Positions 13,991-26,105 of a DNA stretch of 64,000 nt are shown in pieces. The notes under the pieces were generated by a model. The model was not told the DNA's origin, searched no databases, and saw only the letters and a list, made by a program, of their open reading frames with translations. Location of the stretch: assembly GCA_008973525.1 (NCBI GenBank), contig WACJ01000373.1, forward strand, positions 186,001-250,000. The letters are read 5' to 3'. The first letter of the stretch is position 1. Each line of letters starts with the position of its first letter. This DNA comes from Stenopsyche tienmushanensis (lineage: Eukaryota; Arthropoda; Insecta; Trichoptera; Stenopsychidae). A program made the position numbers and the translations under genes.

Positions 13991-14445
13991 AAAATTCTGG
14001 TTTTACAATTGTGTTTTTAATAGAAGCTGATATAAAAATAAAAGGATCAACAAGAATCCTATATTATGATATTTGAACAGCAATCGCCCTTTGATTTTCA
14101 CTGCGCATTGACATTTATTTCTTTATTGCTATTATATGCATCGAGAAAGCAAAAGTACCACCGCATGTATAATGGGTTGGATGTGTGTGGCGATAGACAA
14201 TTTTGCCATTTTCGTTATTTGCTACGTGCGAAAATTACCTAATTAAATGACACTTATCTCTATTTAAGATCTGTAAAAATGATCAAGTATTTTAATTATC
14301 TTGATTAGATAACATTTATTTTTTGTGAATGAATGTCAATCCAAAATAATGCTCAATTATTTTAAAGTAGTATTTTTAAGGGGAGTTGAATAAATCCTAA
14401 CGTCGCACTTGAAAGCCTTGCATGTTGATTAGGATTTACTCATAC
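13991..14445. other. AT-rich DNA, nothing recognised
   Basis: About 450 bp between the LINE tail and the TTAA-flanked element. I see no open frame of note, no repeat and no RNA gene. Confidence 0.5.
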
Positions 14446-15464
14446 TTAACACATTGTTTGCGGGTTACGTAGTAATAGGTTTAGCACTGTCTGGTGGTGG
14501 TGGGCGTCGGGTAACGTATTTATACGGGTTATTTAACGAAAGATTAGATTTCCATGTTTTATGTTACCGTTTCGAGGACTCAAATTACTACCATTTAATT
14601 TTATTTTTTTATTACAAATTACAAAAAATGCAAAAATGTTCACTCAATGACTATGACGAGTGAGCGCTGCAAAAAAGAAGAGGAATGAAACTTACTACAT
14701 GTGTGCGTTTTGTGATGAAACATATCAAACTCTAAAAAAATATTACTGATAACCTTCGTGGGTTTATGTATGTATTATAAATATGTATATAAAATAGCAT
14801 TCAATTTTGATTAAACAATTATCGATATAAAAAAAATCTATATTGTGCTAGTATTGCGTGAGCTAGTGAAAGACTTTCTTCAAAAAAAATTTGAAATAAA
14901 ATAACAGAATACATTCAGGTCTTGTATAACATGGTTTTATACAACACGGTTTTATATAACAGTTTGTAAAAATATTGGCAAGTTTTTATGAAGTGGCTAT
15001 ATGTTTCACATTTAAAATAATCAATGAAGGCATAGAATTGGATATTAAATTAGATTTATTTTTTATATAAAATTATCTTATGAGGAAAGAAGCTTTTGAA
15101 CCGAACAGATTTTGGAACCTTATAATGAAATGCATAAAGATTTATAGATTTACATAATAGTAGACAATCGCTTATTACTGAATTTTTGAAGACCAAAACT
15201 AGAAATACTCCTCCCGATATTATTTTGGAACGCAAGCCCTAATTTTGCATGAACTTCAAACCTTGTATAACACGGATTTGTATTACACGACGTTTTGGCG
15301 GAACCATATAACCGTGTTAATACGAGATCCTAGTGTATATGGTGAATCTAGAAAATCAAAATTTTATTAATATCGCGATTTTATTTAAACACATAGTTCT
15401 ATTCGCTTTTTAACCGCGCCAGGCGAGAATTTATTGGTGCTGAGGCCCGCAAACAACGTGTTAA
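14446..15464. mobile_element. piggyBac-like nonautonomous element, TTAA-flanked
   Basis: TTAA at 14446-14449 and at 15461-15464 brackets 1011 bp. The left terminus reads CACATTGTTTGCGGGTTAC. The reverse complement of the right terminus reads CACGTTGTTTGCGGGCCTC, a match at 15 of 19 positions. TTAA duplication is diagnostic of the piggyBac superfamily. The internal frame at 14454-14663 does not resemble a transposase, so the copy is nonautonomous. About 424 bp of its length is a later TA-flanked insertion at 14912-15335. Confidence 0.8.
14912..15335. mobile_element. TA-flanked pogo/Tigger-like MITE nested in TTAA element
   Basis: The left end reads CATTCAGGTCTTGTATAAC. The reverse complement of the right end reads CACTAGGATCTCGTATTAAC. 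They share the spacing and the 'gt.tt.acacgg' interior. TA flanks both sides (14910-14911 and 15336-15337). Near-terminal 'tataacacgg' subrepeats recur inside both ends. No transposase is visible. Its position inside the piggyBac-like element shows that it inserted later. Confidence 0.65.
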
Positions 15465-18400
15465 CACATAATGCGCTATTTATCATAGCACCAGAATAAT
15501 TTTTAAATCAATTAAATTAAGAAACTCAATTTTTTTTCTTCGTTCGCAAAGATGTTCAAGGCGAAATGAAAAAAAAAATAGCAAAAGTTAATAATGGTAT
15601 ATATATAATAATCTATGTATTGAATCGGAAAACTATGCCGAATACAATGGATAAGATAAGATATAACCATTCTCGCAATATGTTACATTTTCGTGTTTTT
15701 ACAACGGGCATATCTTCGATTTAAATATATTTAATTGAATATCGATAGATATCGATGTAATAATACAAAAGCATGTGTCATTATTTTTTTATCTATATTT
15801 TTGCAAAACGTGTCACTATAATTTAGCGCTAAACGGGAGCACAAATATGTCTGCATTCGAATTTGACAGTCGCAACAAAAAATATTTCGGCCATGTCCAA
15901 ATTGCTCTTCCACCGGAGCGGTATTTCTTTGCTCCGGGAATTTCAACAGCGTTTCGAGACATTTTCAAATTACACCTCCGCTCGGGAGACACGTCTGTAC
16001 CTCCGATGCTTCAGACAACATCTTGAATATTATTATAATTTCATGGAAATATACGCGGCGATAAACTGAAAATATTTCCTTTTCATTTGTAAAATTTTCT
16101 CTTTAAAATAAGAGATGAATAAAATATTTCCACCCACATATCAAACGGAACAATTTACAAATGTCACATCCTGCGAGGAGGGCTTCGAATGAATGGTGCG
16201 AGGTGGTATTTTGAAGATTTAATGAATTTATTAAAATATCATTGATTTCGATTTGAATGTGATTACATTCGGTTGCAAAAATATTATTTCTTCGAAGGAG
16301 CAAATTATTCCTCTGCGAAATAATCGTGGGACACTATTAAAAACATTTAAGCGATCTAAGTGCGCTTATTTCGCGTAGGATCAGGGCGAATATGGGATAA
16401 ATTGAATGATTTTCAGCGAATAAAAGAATATATATTTAAAAAAAGGGAATGCTGCATTCGAATGTGGGATGTAAGCCAAGTGTGGTTTTCTCGTCCGCAG
16501 GCTCGATACTACGAATCGGTACGATTCTACGAATTGGCCATCTTTACACTACGTGGACAACCGGTTCTAGCACCACCGCCGTGTAATTCAGCGTCTCCGA
16601 AAAGTCAACGGAATGTATAAACAGATCTCATTTGAAATTCTATATACTTATTTGAATTTACGACGAGTTCAACCTTGTAGATATAATCCGTCGTTACTAT
16701 GTTTAGATGATCCTTACAGATGATGAACGGGAGCGAGTCGACCTCACCATTAAACGCGTAGGTAACACTAACCAGGCCATAAAGTAGTTCAAAGCGGTAT
16801 GAATAACTGAAGAAGGATTTAATTCAAAACACCAAACGAGGCTTCTATTTACGGAGCAGTTAAATTTTGTAAGCTCGGAATTCAGATGAACTGTTTATGG
16901 CTGTATAAAAAGACATTGAGGATAAATACCATGCGATGCCGCTTTGACATTTGGGAGTTGTTTAGTCGTTTGGATGTTTCGCTTGTTGTCTGAAATTAGT
17001 GTTAAATGCATTTAAATTTGCTAAATCGATCGGCAGGTCAATTGCATAATTTTATAGTGCGAAGATTATCTAATTTCATGAATGAAAAACGACTGCACTT
17101 GAAGTAAATACGATTTTATATGAACACATGTTGTTATTTTCATCAAAAGCATTATTTTTAATAAGCATCTATCAAAAGTCTATCTAAGATTCGAAAAGTT
17201 ACATCCCTCCATTTAGGATTTTAATCACATTATTAAGCTGGTAGATAACAAAAATGGCGTACTAGGATTATGCAACGATAACAATACGCTTAGTCGATTT
17301 GAAATCGTATACTTTATGTATTCAAAAACTGCTAAACTATACAATGAGATAAATTGGACATTTTCTCAAAATTTACTGCTGCATTATGATCATTTTAAAA
17401 ATAGCGAAATTTAACAACGATAATCCATAATACTCGTACAATAACGATTATGTACGCACGTATTGAATGCGCAAATGAAGGGTCGGGGGTTCATTTCATG
17501 CTGAAAATTGCAAAAATACCAACAATATTGCGTTAATATGATATCGATTGCACGTTTCGACATTTTTATTCATACTCAACAACGATAGCTAATAAATTTG
17601 TCATGGTTTCCGAGCATTTATACATTTTAAAATGTGGTCAATGAACACACAAACCAAAATAGATATGCGATAATATATTTTTTAACAATGAAAATAGAAA
17701 CCAGGGCTTGCGATAATTTTTAATCGGTTCTTCTTGCTATAAGACCTGCCCACATTATCCGCAAACTAAATACGTAAATACAATTTTTATACAATCATGG
17801 CGATCAAGAAAAAAACCACCTTGTCATACATTTTTGAGAGCCAATCTGCTCTAATTAAATAAAACTGCATTGGCATGTGGACATCTGTGTTTATGTAAAG
17901 AAGATTGTTTAATTTTGCCGTCACAACGAAAGGTGCAGTGCTAGGTGATTATCGACTGACGAAAATCGACGACATATATTAAATCCAAATTTCAACACTC
18001 GTTACGCGGCTCTCTATATTGACACTTTAGATGTCCCGCTTTTCGGTGAACCGATTGACTTACCCTGAACGTCTGTTTGGGGATTGACAAAAGTCAAGAT
18101 GGTCATCGTCGGCTCTCTTTCCTCGTTGACCCCATTCTTTCCTCGTCTCTTTTGATAGATCAATGCCAACATTTGCGACAGACTCGATACTATTTCAAAT
18201 TCCGTACATAATATGATTTCACACCTCTCTAATTGCATTGAAATTTGTGCAATGATCAAATAGAACGTTTTTTTTAATAATCGGTCATACACGTCGGCGG
18301 TCTGCGAAACCCCTGCTCTAGCGCTCCATTATGAAAATCCGACTGAATGGATTCATTCCAGTTAGCCGAAGACGCATTTTTAACAAAAAGGGTAGCAAGA

Positions 18401-19830
18401 ATGCTGGGAAACCGCAACGTCGGGTCGTAAAGTAGCATTCTCGACGACCAGATGAGTCAGGAGGTGAATTTTTGTTTCGCAAGTGTGACAAACTCAAAGG
18501 CCATATGTCGGGAACGCCATCGTTGAACGCGCTCGTGGCCAAAAAGCGCGGACGGATGAAACTCGCCAGCATCCAACATGTGTGCAGATTCTTCGCAACC
18601 GAAGAACGCTCGCTCCTGCGTTATTCGAGCTCGTGATAAATTCACAGACGGGGGGATTAAAAAGGGACGAAGGAGTCCCCGAAATGGCGAGAGCCCGCAT
18701 TATGGGATCGAGGATCTTAACCTTCCGACGATGGCATAAACGAGATGGAAATCGCGCCATTTGGCTGGAACAAAGACATTTTGCAAATCTTGTTCTAAAC
18801 ATCAAAATTCGAATTTATTTATGGTTTAGCAAGAAATTATCCTTTTTTGTATATCTAAATCTAAAAAATATTTGATGTACATAGAAAGAATAATAGTCGA
18901 TCGGATGGAAATCTTTTTTAAAAAGATACAATATATAGCATATCATTTAAGATGATTTTGGTACTCCAAAAAATCTTTTGCATTATATTATAACAAACCT
19001 CTCTAATAGCTTTTTAGTACATTTCAAAAAACTACTCTTTAACACTAACCATCATATGACTGAATTGAATCTGAATAACACCAAACAAATGTGTAACATC
19101 TTTCATTTAGATTGTATCAATAATATATAAAAGAAACAAGCAGACAAACGATATCAACACAACAATTTCTATTACATATAGCAGAAAAGCTTGATGAAGA
19201 CCATCGCAAATTCGTCCAAGAAGAAAAAGACATGCTAGATTTTGTAAAAATTTAAATCTCGTATCATTTATAACAAACCTGTATTTAAAGTTATGTTGTG
19301 CATTATTTCTTACAATTAATAGATAATTCATTCCGAATAATAATATTTTTCTTGAGCAGTCAAATGACATATTATTGGTATATATGAAATGCCGGTAAGA
19401 TTAGTGTTAAGCCTTTTAGTACCCAAGCGAAGAATGCCGAGCATTGGATAAGGTTTGATAAAAATGAGAATGATATCTAACAAATATTCAAACAGAGAAA
19501 TCATATTCATGTCAAATGCATTTCAATATTTATTGAAAATCATACAGATAATGTGAATTGAATATCGTAAGAAAAATAGATAAATCTTAATTTTTAAACC
19601 ATATTTACAAATATGAAGATCGTTTAGCATTTTGCTAGAATTTGTAACAAAATGAATGTCGAAATAAAATAATTTGACAAAACTAAACGATTATCTCATT
19701 ATTAGAAGTTGATGTAACGTAAACAATCTACGTGTAAACATCACTCAATAAGTTCGTAGGATGAGTTAATCGGGGTCGTTTTTTCGCAATTTCTTCCGTC
19801 AAACGCACCAATAACGATATATAATATTCG
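15465..19830. other. Unrecognised DNA with one GC-elevated stretch
   Basis: No repeat or RNA gene was recognised. Bases about 18010-18770 have higher GC and open frames on both strands. The minus-strand frame at 18014-18292 and the overlapping minus frames at 18318-18805 do not match a family I know. This stretch is the best place in this interval to look for an unrecognised exon. The remainder is AT-rich and featureless. Confidence 0.4.
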
Positions 19831-19834
19831 CTAT

Positions 19835-20010
19835 GGATGGTTCTCCTTTTTTTTCGGGGTAAACGACTCTCGCCGGTTGTTGACTATCAGCTTACTGCCG
19901 ATCTGAATGTTGAGTGTAGTGATGGATCGCATGAAAAAAACATTTTTATTGCGCTGAAACAGCGCTCTGAATTGTGGACGCGTTGTTTACGATCGAGCTC
20001 CGAGCTATTT
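19835..20010 (-). pseudogene. Mariner transposase fragment, frameshifted
   Basis: In minus-strand sense the DNA first reads QRVHNSERC. After a one-base shift it reads FQRNKNVFFMRS and then continues to NNRRESFTPK. These blocks correspond to the mariner transposase region after the 'KLCSKWIP' motif (QKQQRV..SERCL.LFQRN..FF) and to the later 'W...GES.PKK' block. The DDE/D acidic residues are not preserved and the frame is broken, so it is inactive. The block around the 'caacgcgtccacaattcaga' core is nearly identical to the plus-strand copy at 40110-40165, so the two come from one mariner lineage. Confidence 0.65.
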
Positions 20011-20881
20011 GAGGGTCAGTGACTCTCCAAACTACAGACGTATCGGGTGTTTTTGTTATTCGTTGATTTTTGGAAATTTTCGTTGAGCGTAAATTTTACG
20101 ACACGCTTAGTGTAAGTATATTAAATAAACTACTCTTTTTATATTTATCTCTCATTTATATTGTTTCTTTTATAGCTAAATGGTTTTTTTTCCTCCATAA
20201 CGTGTTCCATTATGGAGATGATAAGACTTACTTTTCTTTGAGTGACAATCAAACAACAAGCCGAAGAAAGTACAATTGAACAAGAAAACACACACAGAGA
20301 AGAGGAAAAAATGAAAGAATTTTTCATTATAAAAAAAAAACTGGTGGTTTGCGACAATTTTAAGGATGAGAATATTGATTCTGACTAATAGGTCGATAAA
20401 ATATTTTGTTTTGAAATATTTAGAGTATTGTTACGTTTTTGTTTAAGAACGTCAAATATGTTTTTTTTAAAGTACTGTCATTCATCATTTTACATAACCT
20501 TACTTACAGCAATTCTTTAATATTTACATAAAGAAAACACCATTTACATGGAGAAAACTTGATGACGTAAATTTTACCCAACAAGCGCCCGATCAAAGGA
20601 AATTTCTCAGCGCGCCCGCTGGAAGGTTAAGATGTCACCCTATTTCGCCGGTGATGTATTTACTACACCTCGACTCTAATATTGGGAATATCGATACGAA
20701 ATATAACAAATACGGGGTTTAAATTTTTTGTATTCCTCCGTAATACATTTACGAATCACATCAAAGTATTATAGTATATAAGTATTCATCTGCAGCGACG
20801 GAAATAAATAATTTGTCGGGAGATCGGAAATTTGGCGAGTTTTAGTACGCGTTTCAGCAAAATGGAATTTTATCAGTCACA
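20011..20881. other. AT-rich DNA upstream of the hAT relic
   Basis: This is presumably decayed interior or flank of the hAT element that ends at 21492. I could not find the other hAT terminus or recover an earlier transposase domain. There is an A-rich run near 20330-20340. Confidence 0.35.
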
Positions 20882-21106
20882 TTGATGGTGTTATACGAAA
20901 ATGGGGGCTCACGCGGTCATCAATTCGAACTAGCATTTAAATATCTGAAGACGATACCTCCGACGATTGTGGAGGCTGAGCGTGCATTTTCAGCAGCAGG
21001 TTGCCTGGTCTCAGATCAGACCAAAATCAGATCCAAACTAAATGAAGAAACACTCGATGCTTTAATGTTAATTTTTTCGGCTTTAAGTATTTTTTATATT
21101 AAATAA
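20882..21106 (+). pseudogene. hAT transposase C-terminal dimerisation domain
   Basis: A 74-codon open frame contains FKYLKTIPPTIVEAERAFSA, then AGCLVSDQTKIRSKLNEETL and DALMLI. This is the hAT family C-terminal dimerisation domain: aliphatic residues, P.T....ER.FS..G.....R..L....ld.L. In active hAT enzymes this region holds the transposase oligomer together. The N-terminal zinc finger and the catalytic RNase-H-like core are missing or unrecognisable upstream, so this is a relic. The frame ends in TAA at 21104-21106. About 50 bp downstream the DNA changes into the terminal sequence shared with seven smaller hAT-type copies in the window. An ordinary hAT layout of transposase end followed by terminus is therefore preserved. 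Confidence 0.85.
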
Positions 21107-21153
21107 ATGGAATTTTTGATCAAATTTATCAATGTAATTTCTTAAATGTTTGC

Positions 21154-21492
21154 GTATCCAATGGGTCCGCTTTTCGGATCGCTGATGTAACGAATGAGCG
21201 CCTCGAGATCGTACACCATAGCCGAACATGTCTATAGAACGATTTCGAACTCTCATTACAAAGCGAAGTTGTCCGAAGAAGACTGATCGGGTGGGTTGTT
21301 TACACAATAGGTCGAAAATATTGTTGTCTTTGTTTAATTGTGGGTTTATGTCGGCTTAGTAGAATAGTAAAGTAGAATGGCCCAGTAAAATAAAAACCAT
21401 GTACAACTCTCGGCCGGGTCGGTATTCTGTGTTTTGCGCCCAGTTGCGCCCGTGGCAGGCGCCTGCTTTGCCGCCCCCTTGTTACAGCCCTG
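21154..21492 (-). mobile_element. hAT terminal region attached to transposase relic
   Basis: The segment ends in CTTGTTACAGCCCTG, the reverse complement of the terminus CAGGGCTGTAACAAG. It carries a near-perfect hairpin at about 21163-21180 and blocks shared with the copies at 24337, 28902, 37306, 40322, 48919 and 51346. It follows the transposase stop codon directly and is therefore the 3' terminus of that relic. The opposite terminus was not found, so the full length is unknown. The 8 bp after the terminus are TTTGAAGG. Confidence 0.75.
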
Positions 21493-24328
21493 TTTGAAGG
21501 CGTCGTTCAAATCGACAGATCTAATTATAATCGAACGATTATTAAAAGGCCGAAAATAATTCGCTGCGGTCTCGTTTTAATGGATGATGCGCTTTTCGGC
21601 CCGCTCGAATTTGCGGTTTCGCTATTTTTCCTTTCTCGCGAAATGATAACAGAAAGGAAGCGACGGAATGAGGATAAAGTCTGACCACAGATGAGACACG
21701 TTTATAAATTATCAATAGACTGATGACAGAATCGACGAAATATTCGCGTTTCCAAACGAACCGTCTGCGGTCGTCGGAAATATTTTTACGGTCGATTTTA
21801 TCGGCGCTCGCAATGCTTATGTCAAATTAATAAATAATGGAAGCGTTCCGAGTTTTTCGATTTGAAAATGTTTTCAAATTTTCAATGGAGTCGGCGCAAA
21901 TCGAGCCGAAGAGAGAGAAGTCAATTTGACATGACAGTTCGTTTGAATCGGCTTCGCTTTTAATTACAGTTTGGCCCTAATGCAATCAAACGCGTCCCGG
22001 TCGGAAAATTCGTCGAGCGCGTCGGACGTTCGATTTGAAATTCGAACGACGCGATTCATTTGTTTTGTTTTTTTTTTTCATCAGCTCGAACCTGGACCTG
22101 GTTTTCGTCCAGTTCAAATGCAATACTAGGACATTATGAATTAAAGAGGCGTCGATTGATGTTATTATGATTGAATGAAACTTACGCTTAGAATATTCAC
22201 AGTGCGTTCAAGGATAAGCATCTGTTTGGTTGTCCGATGGAAATTGTTCTATTCCCGGTGTAGAAGGTCCGAAGGAAACACAACATCACAGTTCCCGACC
22301 GGCGGTGTGTATTTGAGCGGGAAGCGTCCGCGCGAGTGCGGGGCGCGGGACGCGAGGTACGCGACGTGTGCGTAAACGTGTGTCCGCGGTATCAGGATAA
22401 CAGACGATGACATCGACTCGACGCACTCCACAACAGACGTAGCGACTCGTCGCGGGCCGCCCTGCCACTGAAGCTGGAGCGTAGCGCTTCGGCCCCCCAC
22501 CCTCATCCCCACCTACCGACCGCCGCGGGGTGGCGGAGGGGGCACGCCGTACGCTAACCAGTGCAGTGGGGCGCCGAGATTTATTCATCGCGATTTAAAT
22601 CAAAATCCATCATTTAAAAAATCACAATACACCAATTTATCTCAGAGCGATAAGGCAACGCCGCAATGGAACCGCACAAACCACCTGCGGAAAAATCAAA
22701 ATTTTCAATAATGCATCCGAACGCCGACTTATCATCGATCGCTCTCCTCTCCGGCTGTATCGACATCCGTTATCTTCCACGATCTTCCGCGTCGGTTATC
22801 ATTTAAGCATTCCTAATCGAACACATTTCCCATATCGAACGCCACGAGCTGAACGCGTGTAAAACATTCGTACTTCGATATTTGCATGAAAACAAATTTT
22901 GCCATATGGCAGCCCTATGCACATTTTTTTAATGTCAATCGACACTTTTTAATTTGTGTTAATCTGTGCATTCAATGGTCGAAATGTCGAATTAACACTG
23001 CCAAACGAAACAATAATAACAAGCCATGCGCATAGAATTTATTGATTACGTAAACAAATTCAATTGAATCAATCAATTTCGAAACCGCAACAATTTATAT
23101 TTAAATTCAATTCTTCCCAGAAGCTAATTAAATGCATTTACCGCCCAATAGATCGCAAATTACGACGCTATCAACAAATTAATATATGCAATACTTTGTT
23201 TTGGATATATTTACATGCAAATGTGCATTGTGTGTTTATAAATATGATCAATGAAATCGAGCGAAGAATGAATGGAATAGTGCGCTCGAGCGAGATACCG
23301 AGATAGCGCTTGACATATATGCACTATCACGTTTAGGGCGTAGATTGAGATATCGGATTGTTAAAGTCTCAAAATAGAAACTATCGTGCTGATAATGTGA
23401 CGCGGAAAAAACACATCACAACAATTGAATATCATATTTCCACACTGCGAATGTACATTTGGCGTCCATTCATATCGATTAAAAACTATGACATATCGGA
23501 ATACGCGGTATCTATGCATTAGGGCGCGCTGTTGCAGTTAGATAACTCGATGATGTAACGCTGATAAAATACGATCGATCGTCGATTTGCATTGTTGAAA
23601 AAAAACGCTTGCGTGTTTCGATCGAATGACAATTCGATCGGGCGGAATCGAGCACCTCAATGATTGTATTCGAGGCTCTTTGATCGGAGTCAGCAACTTG
23701 TTTCCGATAGTGAGCGTTGTTCATCGATGCAATTGTTGTTTGAAAAATTGTTAATTTTGCTAATCGAAGATTTTTTTGTTGTTTGCAAATTTCGATTGGA
23801 TATTTGACGAGTAGTCGATTTCGGCTTGCGTCGATGGATATTTGAAATGGCGCTCATTGATATTCGAGGCGCGCCGCAATTCATTGAGTTTTAATTGTAT
23901 TGTTGTGTCGGCGGGGCGCCACTGAAGTCGCGCGGCCTTCACGGGTTACTACAACCATCAGGTGTACGCTGACGGAAAAGTTTTTTACTCCTCGAGGTTC
24001 ATGGCGCCTGTTACGTTTTGAGCACACGCTACATTACCGCATATCTCCAACACTAATTGCCCAAATTACAATATAAACCATTCAGCGCAATCTCGGCTAC
24101 TGTGCTACGGAGCTTTCCTACCCATACATCTCCAGAATTTCCGACCGGAACTCAATCGAAAAATTGTAAAACCATTATTAAGTCGGAACGAAAACCGTAA
24201 CTGAACCTGTTCGAAAATAAGGTTTTTTCGGTTCGGTATACGTGTTAGGCGAAAAAAAATTGGTTGATTTTTGTGCTAATATAATATGTGACCTTCACCA
24301 TTCTTATGCAGAATTTGTTTGGTTGTAT
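21493..24328. other. Unrecognised DNA around a GC-rich island
   Basis: Apart from the GC island listed separately (22280-22600), I see no transposon termini, tandem repeats or recognisable proteins. Short minus-strand open frames at 23512-23942 are not recognised. If a real gene promoter exists in this window, this interval is the most plausible site. Confidence 0.4.
22280..22600. other. CpG-rich, GC-rich island, possible promoter or 5' exon
   Basis: This is the most GC-rich noncoding-looking stretch in the window, with many CG dinucleotides (for example 'gcgtccgcgcgagtgcgggg' at 22325 and 'accgaccgccgcggggtggc' at 22516). Three overlapping open frames on both strands reflect composition rather than coding. 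In AT-rich arthropod genomes such islands often mark promoters and 5' untranslated exons. No TATA box or start codon in a convincing frame was identified. A transposon insertion is possible but no termini were seen. Confidence 0.35.
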
Positions 24329-24336
24329 TCATCTGA

Positions 24337-25012
24337 CAGAATCATAACTAAGTTATGAAGCGGCCCGTGGCTTAATATCTAACTTAACGCCACCCTCCCC
24401 CAGAATTTTTTAAAATCAACCAATACTATTATAAATGAAATATATTAAATAATAACGTATGTTTTAAATAATATACAAAGATAGATCCAAAAATACCCGA
24501 ACTCACATATAGATAGCGGTTACTATTTAAAAAAGTACCATGATAGAAAGTATATAGACGCTATATTACTTCCGTGATCGTATAGATCATAGAACACTCT
24601 GAAAAAAGCCACAAAAGAGGACGGAGTGGCCACAAAGTTTGTATGTCCAATCGGTCCGCTTTTCGGACCGCTGATATGACAAATGAATGCCTCGCGATCG
24701 GATACTATACCTAACTATGTCTACAGAACGATTACAAACTCTCATTATGAAACGAAGTTGTCCGAAGATGACTGATCGAGCGGGTTGTTTAAATTTTACA
24801 AACGATGACGAAGAAAAAAGGAATTAGACAACATAATATATATTACAAAAACGGACAGAGTCAATCAGTGTTGATTCATGTAAAGTAGTATGGTTGAGTA
24901 CAATAAAAACCACGTGCAACTCTCAACCGAGTCGGTATTCTGCGTTTTGCGCCCCAAGCCCAATTGCGCCCGTGGCGGGCGCCTGCTTTGCTACGCCCTT
25001 GTTACGGCCCTG
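24337..25012 (-). mobile_element. hAT MITE, complete, with perfect 8-bp target duplication
   Basis: A 676-bp nonautonomous element. The right terminus is CTTGTTACGGCCCTG. The left terminus starts CAGAATCATAACTAAG and continues into 'gcggcccgtggc', mirrored by 'gcccgtggcgggcgcc' near the right end. The 8 bp TCATCTGA stand immediately outside both ends (24329-24336 and 25013-25020), the target-site duplication length of hAT elements. The central hairpin CGGTCCG-CTTTT-CGGACCG lies at about 24655-24673. It has no coding capacity. It shares about 350 bp with the terminus of the hAT transposase relic at 21154-21492. Confidence 0.92.
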
Positions 25013-25064
25013 TCATCTGATAATACTATAGTCTTTACTCCTTGTTCATCCTGTTAATTTTTAA

Positions 25065-25283
25065 TTATTGTAAAACTTAAACAACCCACCCTAACAGTCT
25101 TCTTCGTGATCATTCTGTAGTCATGTTCGGGTGTGGCGCCCGATTGCGAGGCGTTTTTTCGTCATGTCGGCGGTCTGAAAAGCGTACCACTTGGACACAC
25201 ATACCTCGTGGCTACTTCGTCTTCTTTTAGGGTTTTTTGCGATATTTTCGGGGATAAATTCGTATCCGGGGCCTTCTATGATC
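25065..25283 (+). mobile_element. hAT MITE fragment
   Basis: Plus-orientation partial copy. It starts at the internal block 'aaacttaaacaacccaccct', includes the hairpin variant 'cggtctgaaaagcgtaccac', and runs to a decayed right end near 25283. The outer left terminus is absent. It lies only 52 bp from the complete minus-oriented copy, so the two sit head to head. Confidence 0.6.
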
Positions 25284-25884
25284 TGCACGATCATTAAAGC
25301 CCCAACAATGGTTAACTTACTAACTAATGAGCGTGTCTTTGCGGACATGGATGTTAAGTTCAGGTTTTGCACCTTGCTGTGTGCTTTTGTTAAGCAAATT
25401 GGCACGGTCCTGAATAGCGGGACCAATAAACATCTCTGATCAGAGGAGGGTCCCCATGTTCCTTTGTCTCAGATGTGAAGTGATGGATTCGTATTTCATC
25501 CTGAATTGATGCAAAAATTCGGCCTTATTGCTGATAATTGACTGAAACATCATCACGACGCTGTTTTTGTTCCATTGTTAACAAACGCAGCACCAATCTT
25601 GCTCACAGCTTTCTCACGTCCAATTTTTTTATTAACCTTTTCGTTAGTGAGCAAATTTAAAATCGATGAAGTCGTTGATGTCATAATCGCTTTACACCGA
25701 TTACTTTCTGTCAGCTCCTAATCAGCGTAAGACAATCTTCAATTCGAGGCAGAGCCACTTGTCATGAACACTCGTCATTTCTTTACATAAACAATGCACA
25801 AAAAATCGATTCAAGTGCTCCTCCTTTAGAAGGAAATGATAATTGGACAAAGACTCATTCAACACGCAGCGAAGAACGGCAAGC
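25284..25884. other. AT-rich DNA, nothing recognised
   Basis: About 600 bp between a hAT fragment and a TTAA-family repeat. I see no gene or repeat boundary. Confidence 0.45.
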
Positions 25885-26105
25885 AGTTAAATAAACAAAC
25901 ACTCTCGATAACACACAATATTCGGTCGTTTCTTTGCGTAAACAAATAACACACTTGAAATCGAAATCATTTTAAGTGGATAAATTTGGACTTAACGATC
26001 TATACAATCATGCGAGGAACTATCCGTCTCAGTCTCCCGAACTGCGCTAAGTTCTCTTTGTCTCTGTCCGCCTCGGAGCTTCAATGCACAAGAGTGCTCT
26101 TTCTG
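25885..26105 (+). repeat. TTAA-family repeat (family A), partial copy
   Basis: It shares ordered blocks with the copy at 31643: 'acactctcgataacacacaa', 'tattcggtcgtttctttgcg', 'gataaatttggacttaacga', then a C/T-rich 'gtctctgtc' tract ending in 'agagtgctctt'. Both outer ends are missing here. Function and superfamily are discussed under the copy at 31643. Confidence 0.65.
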
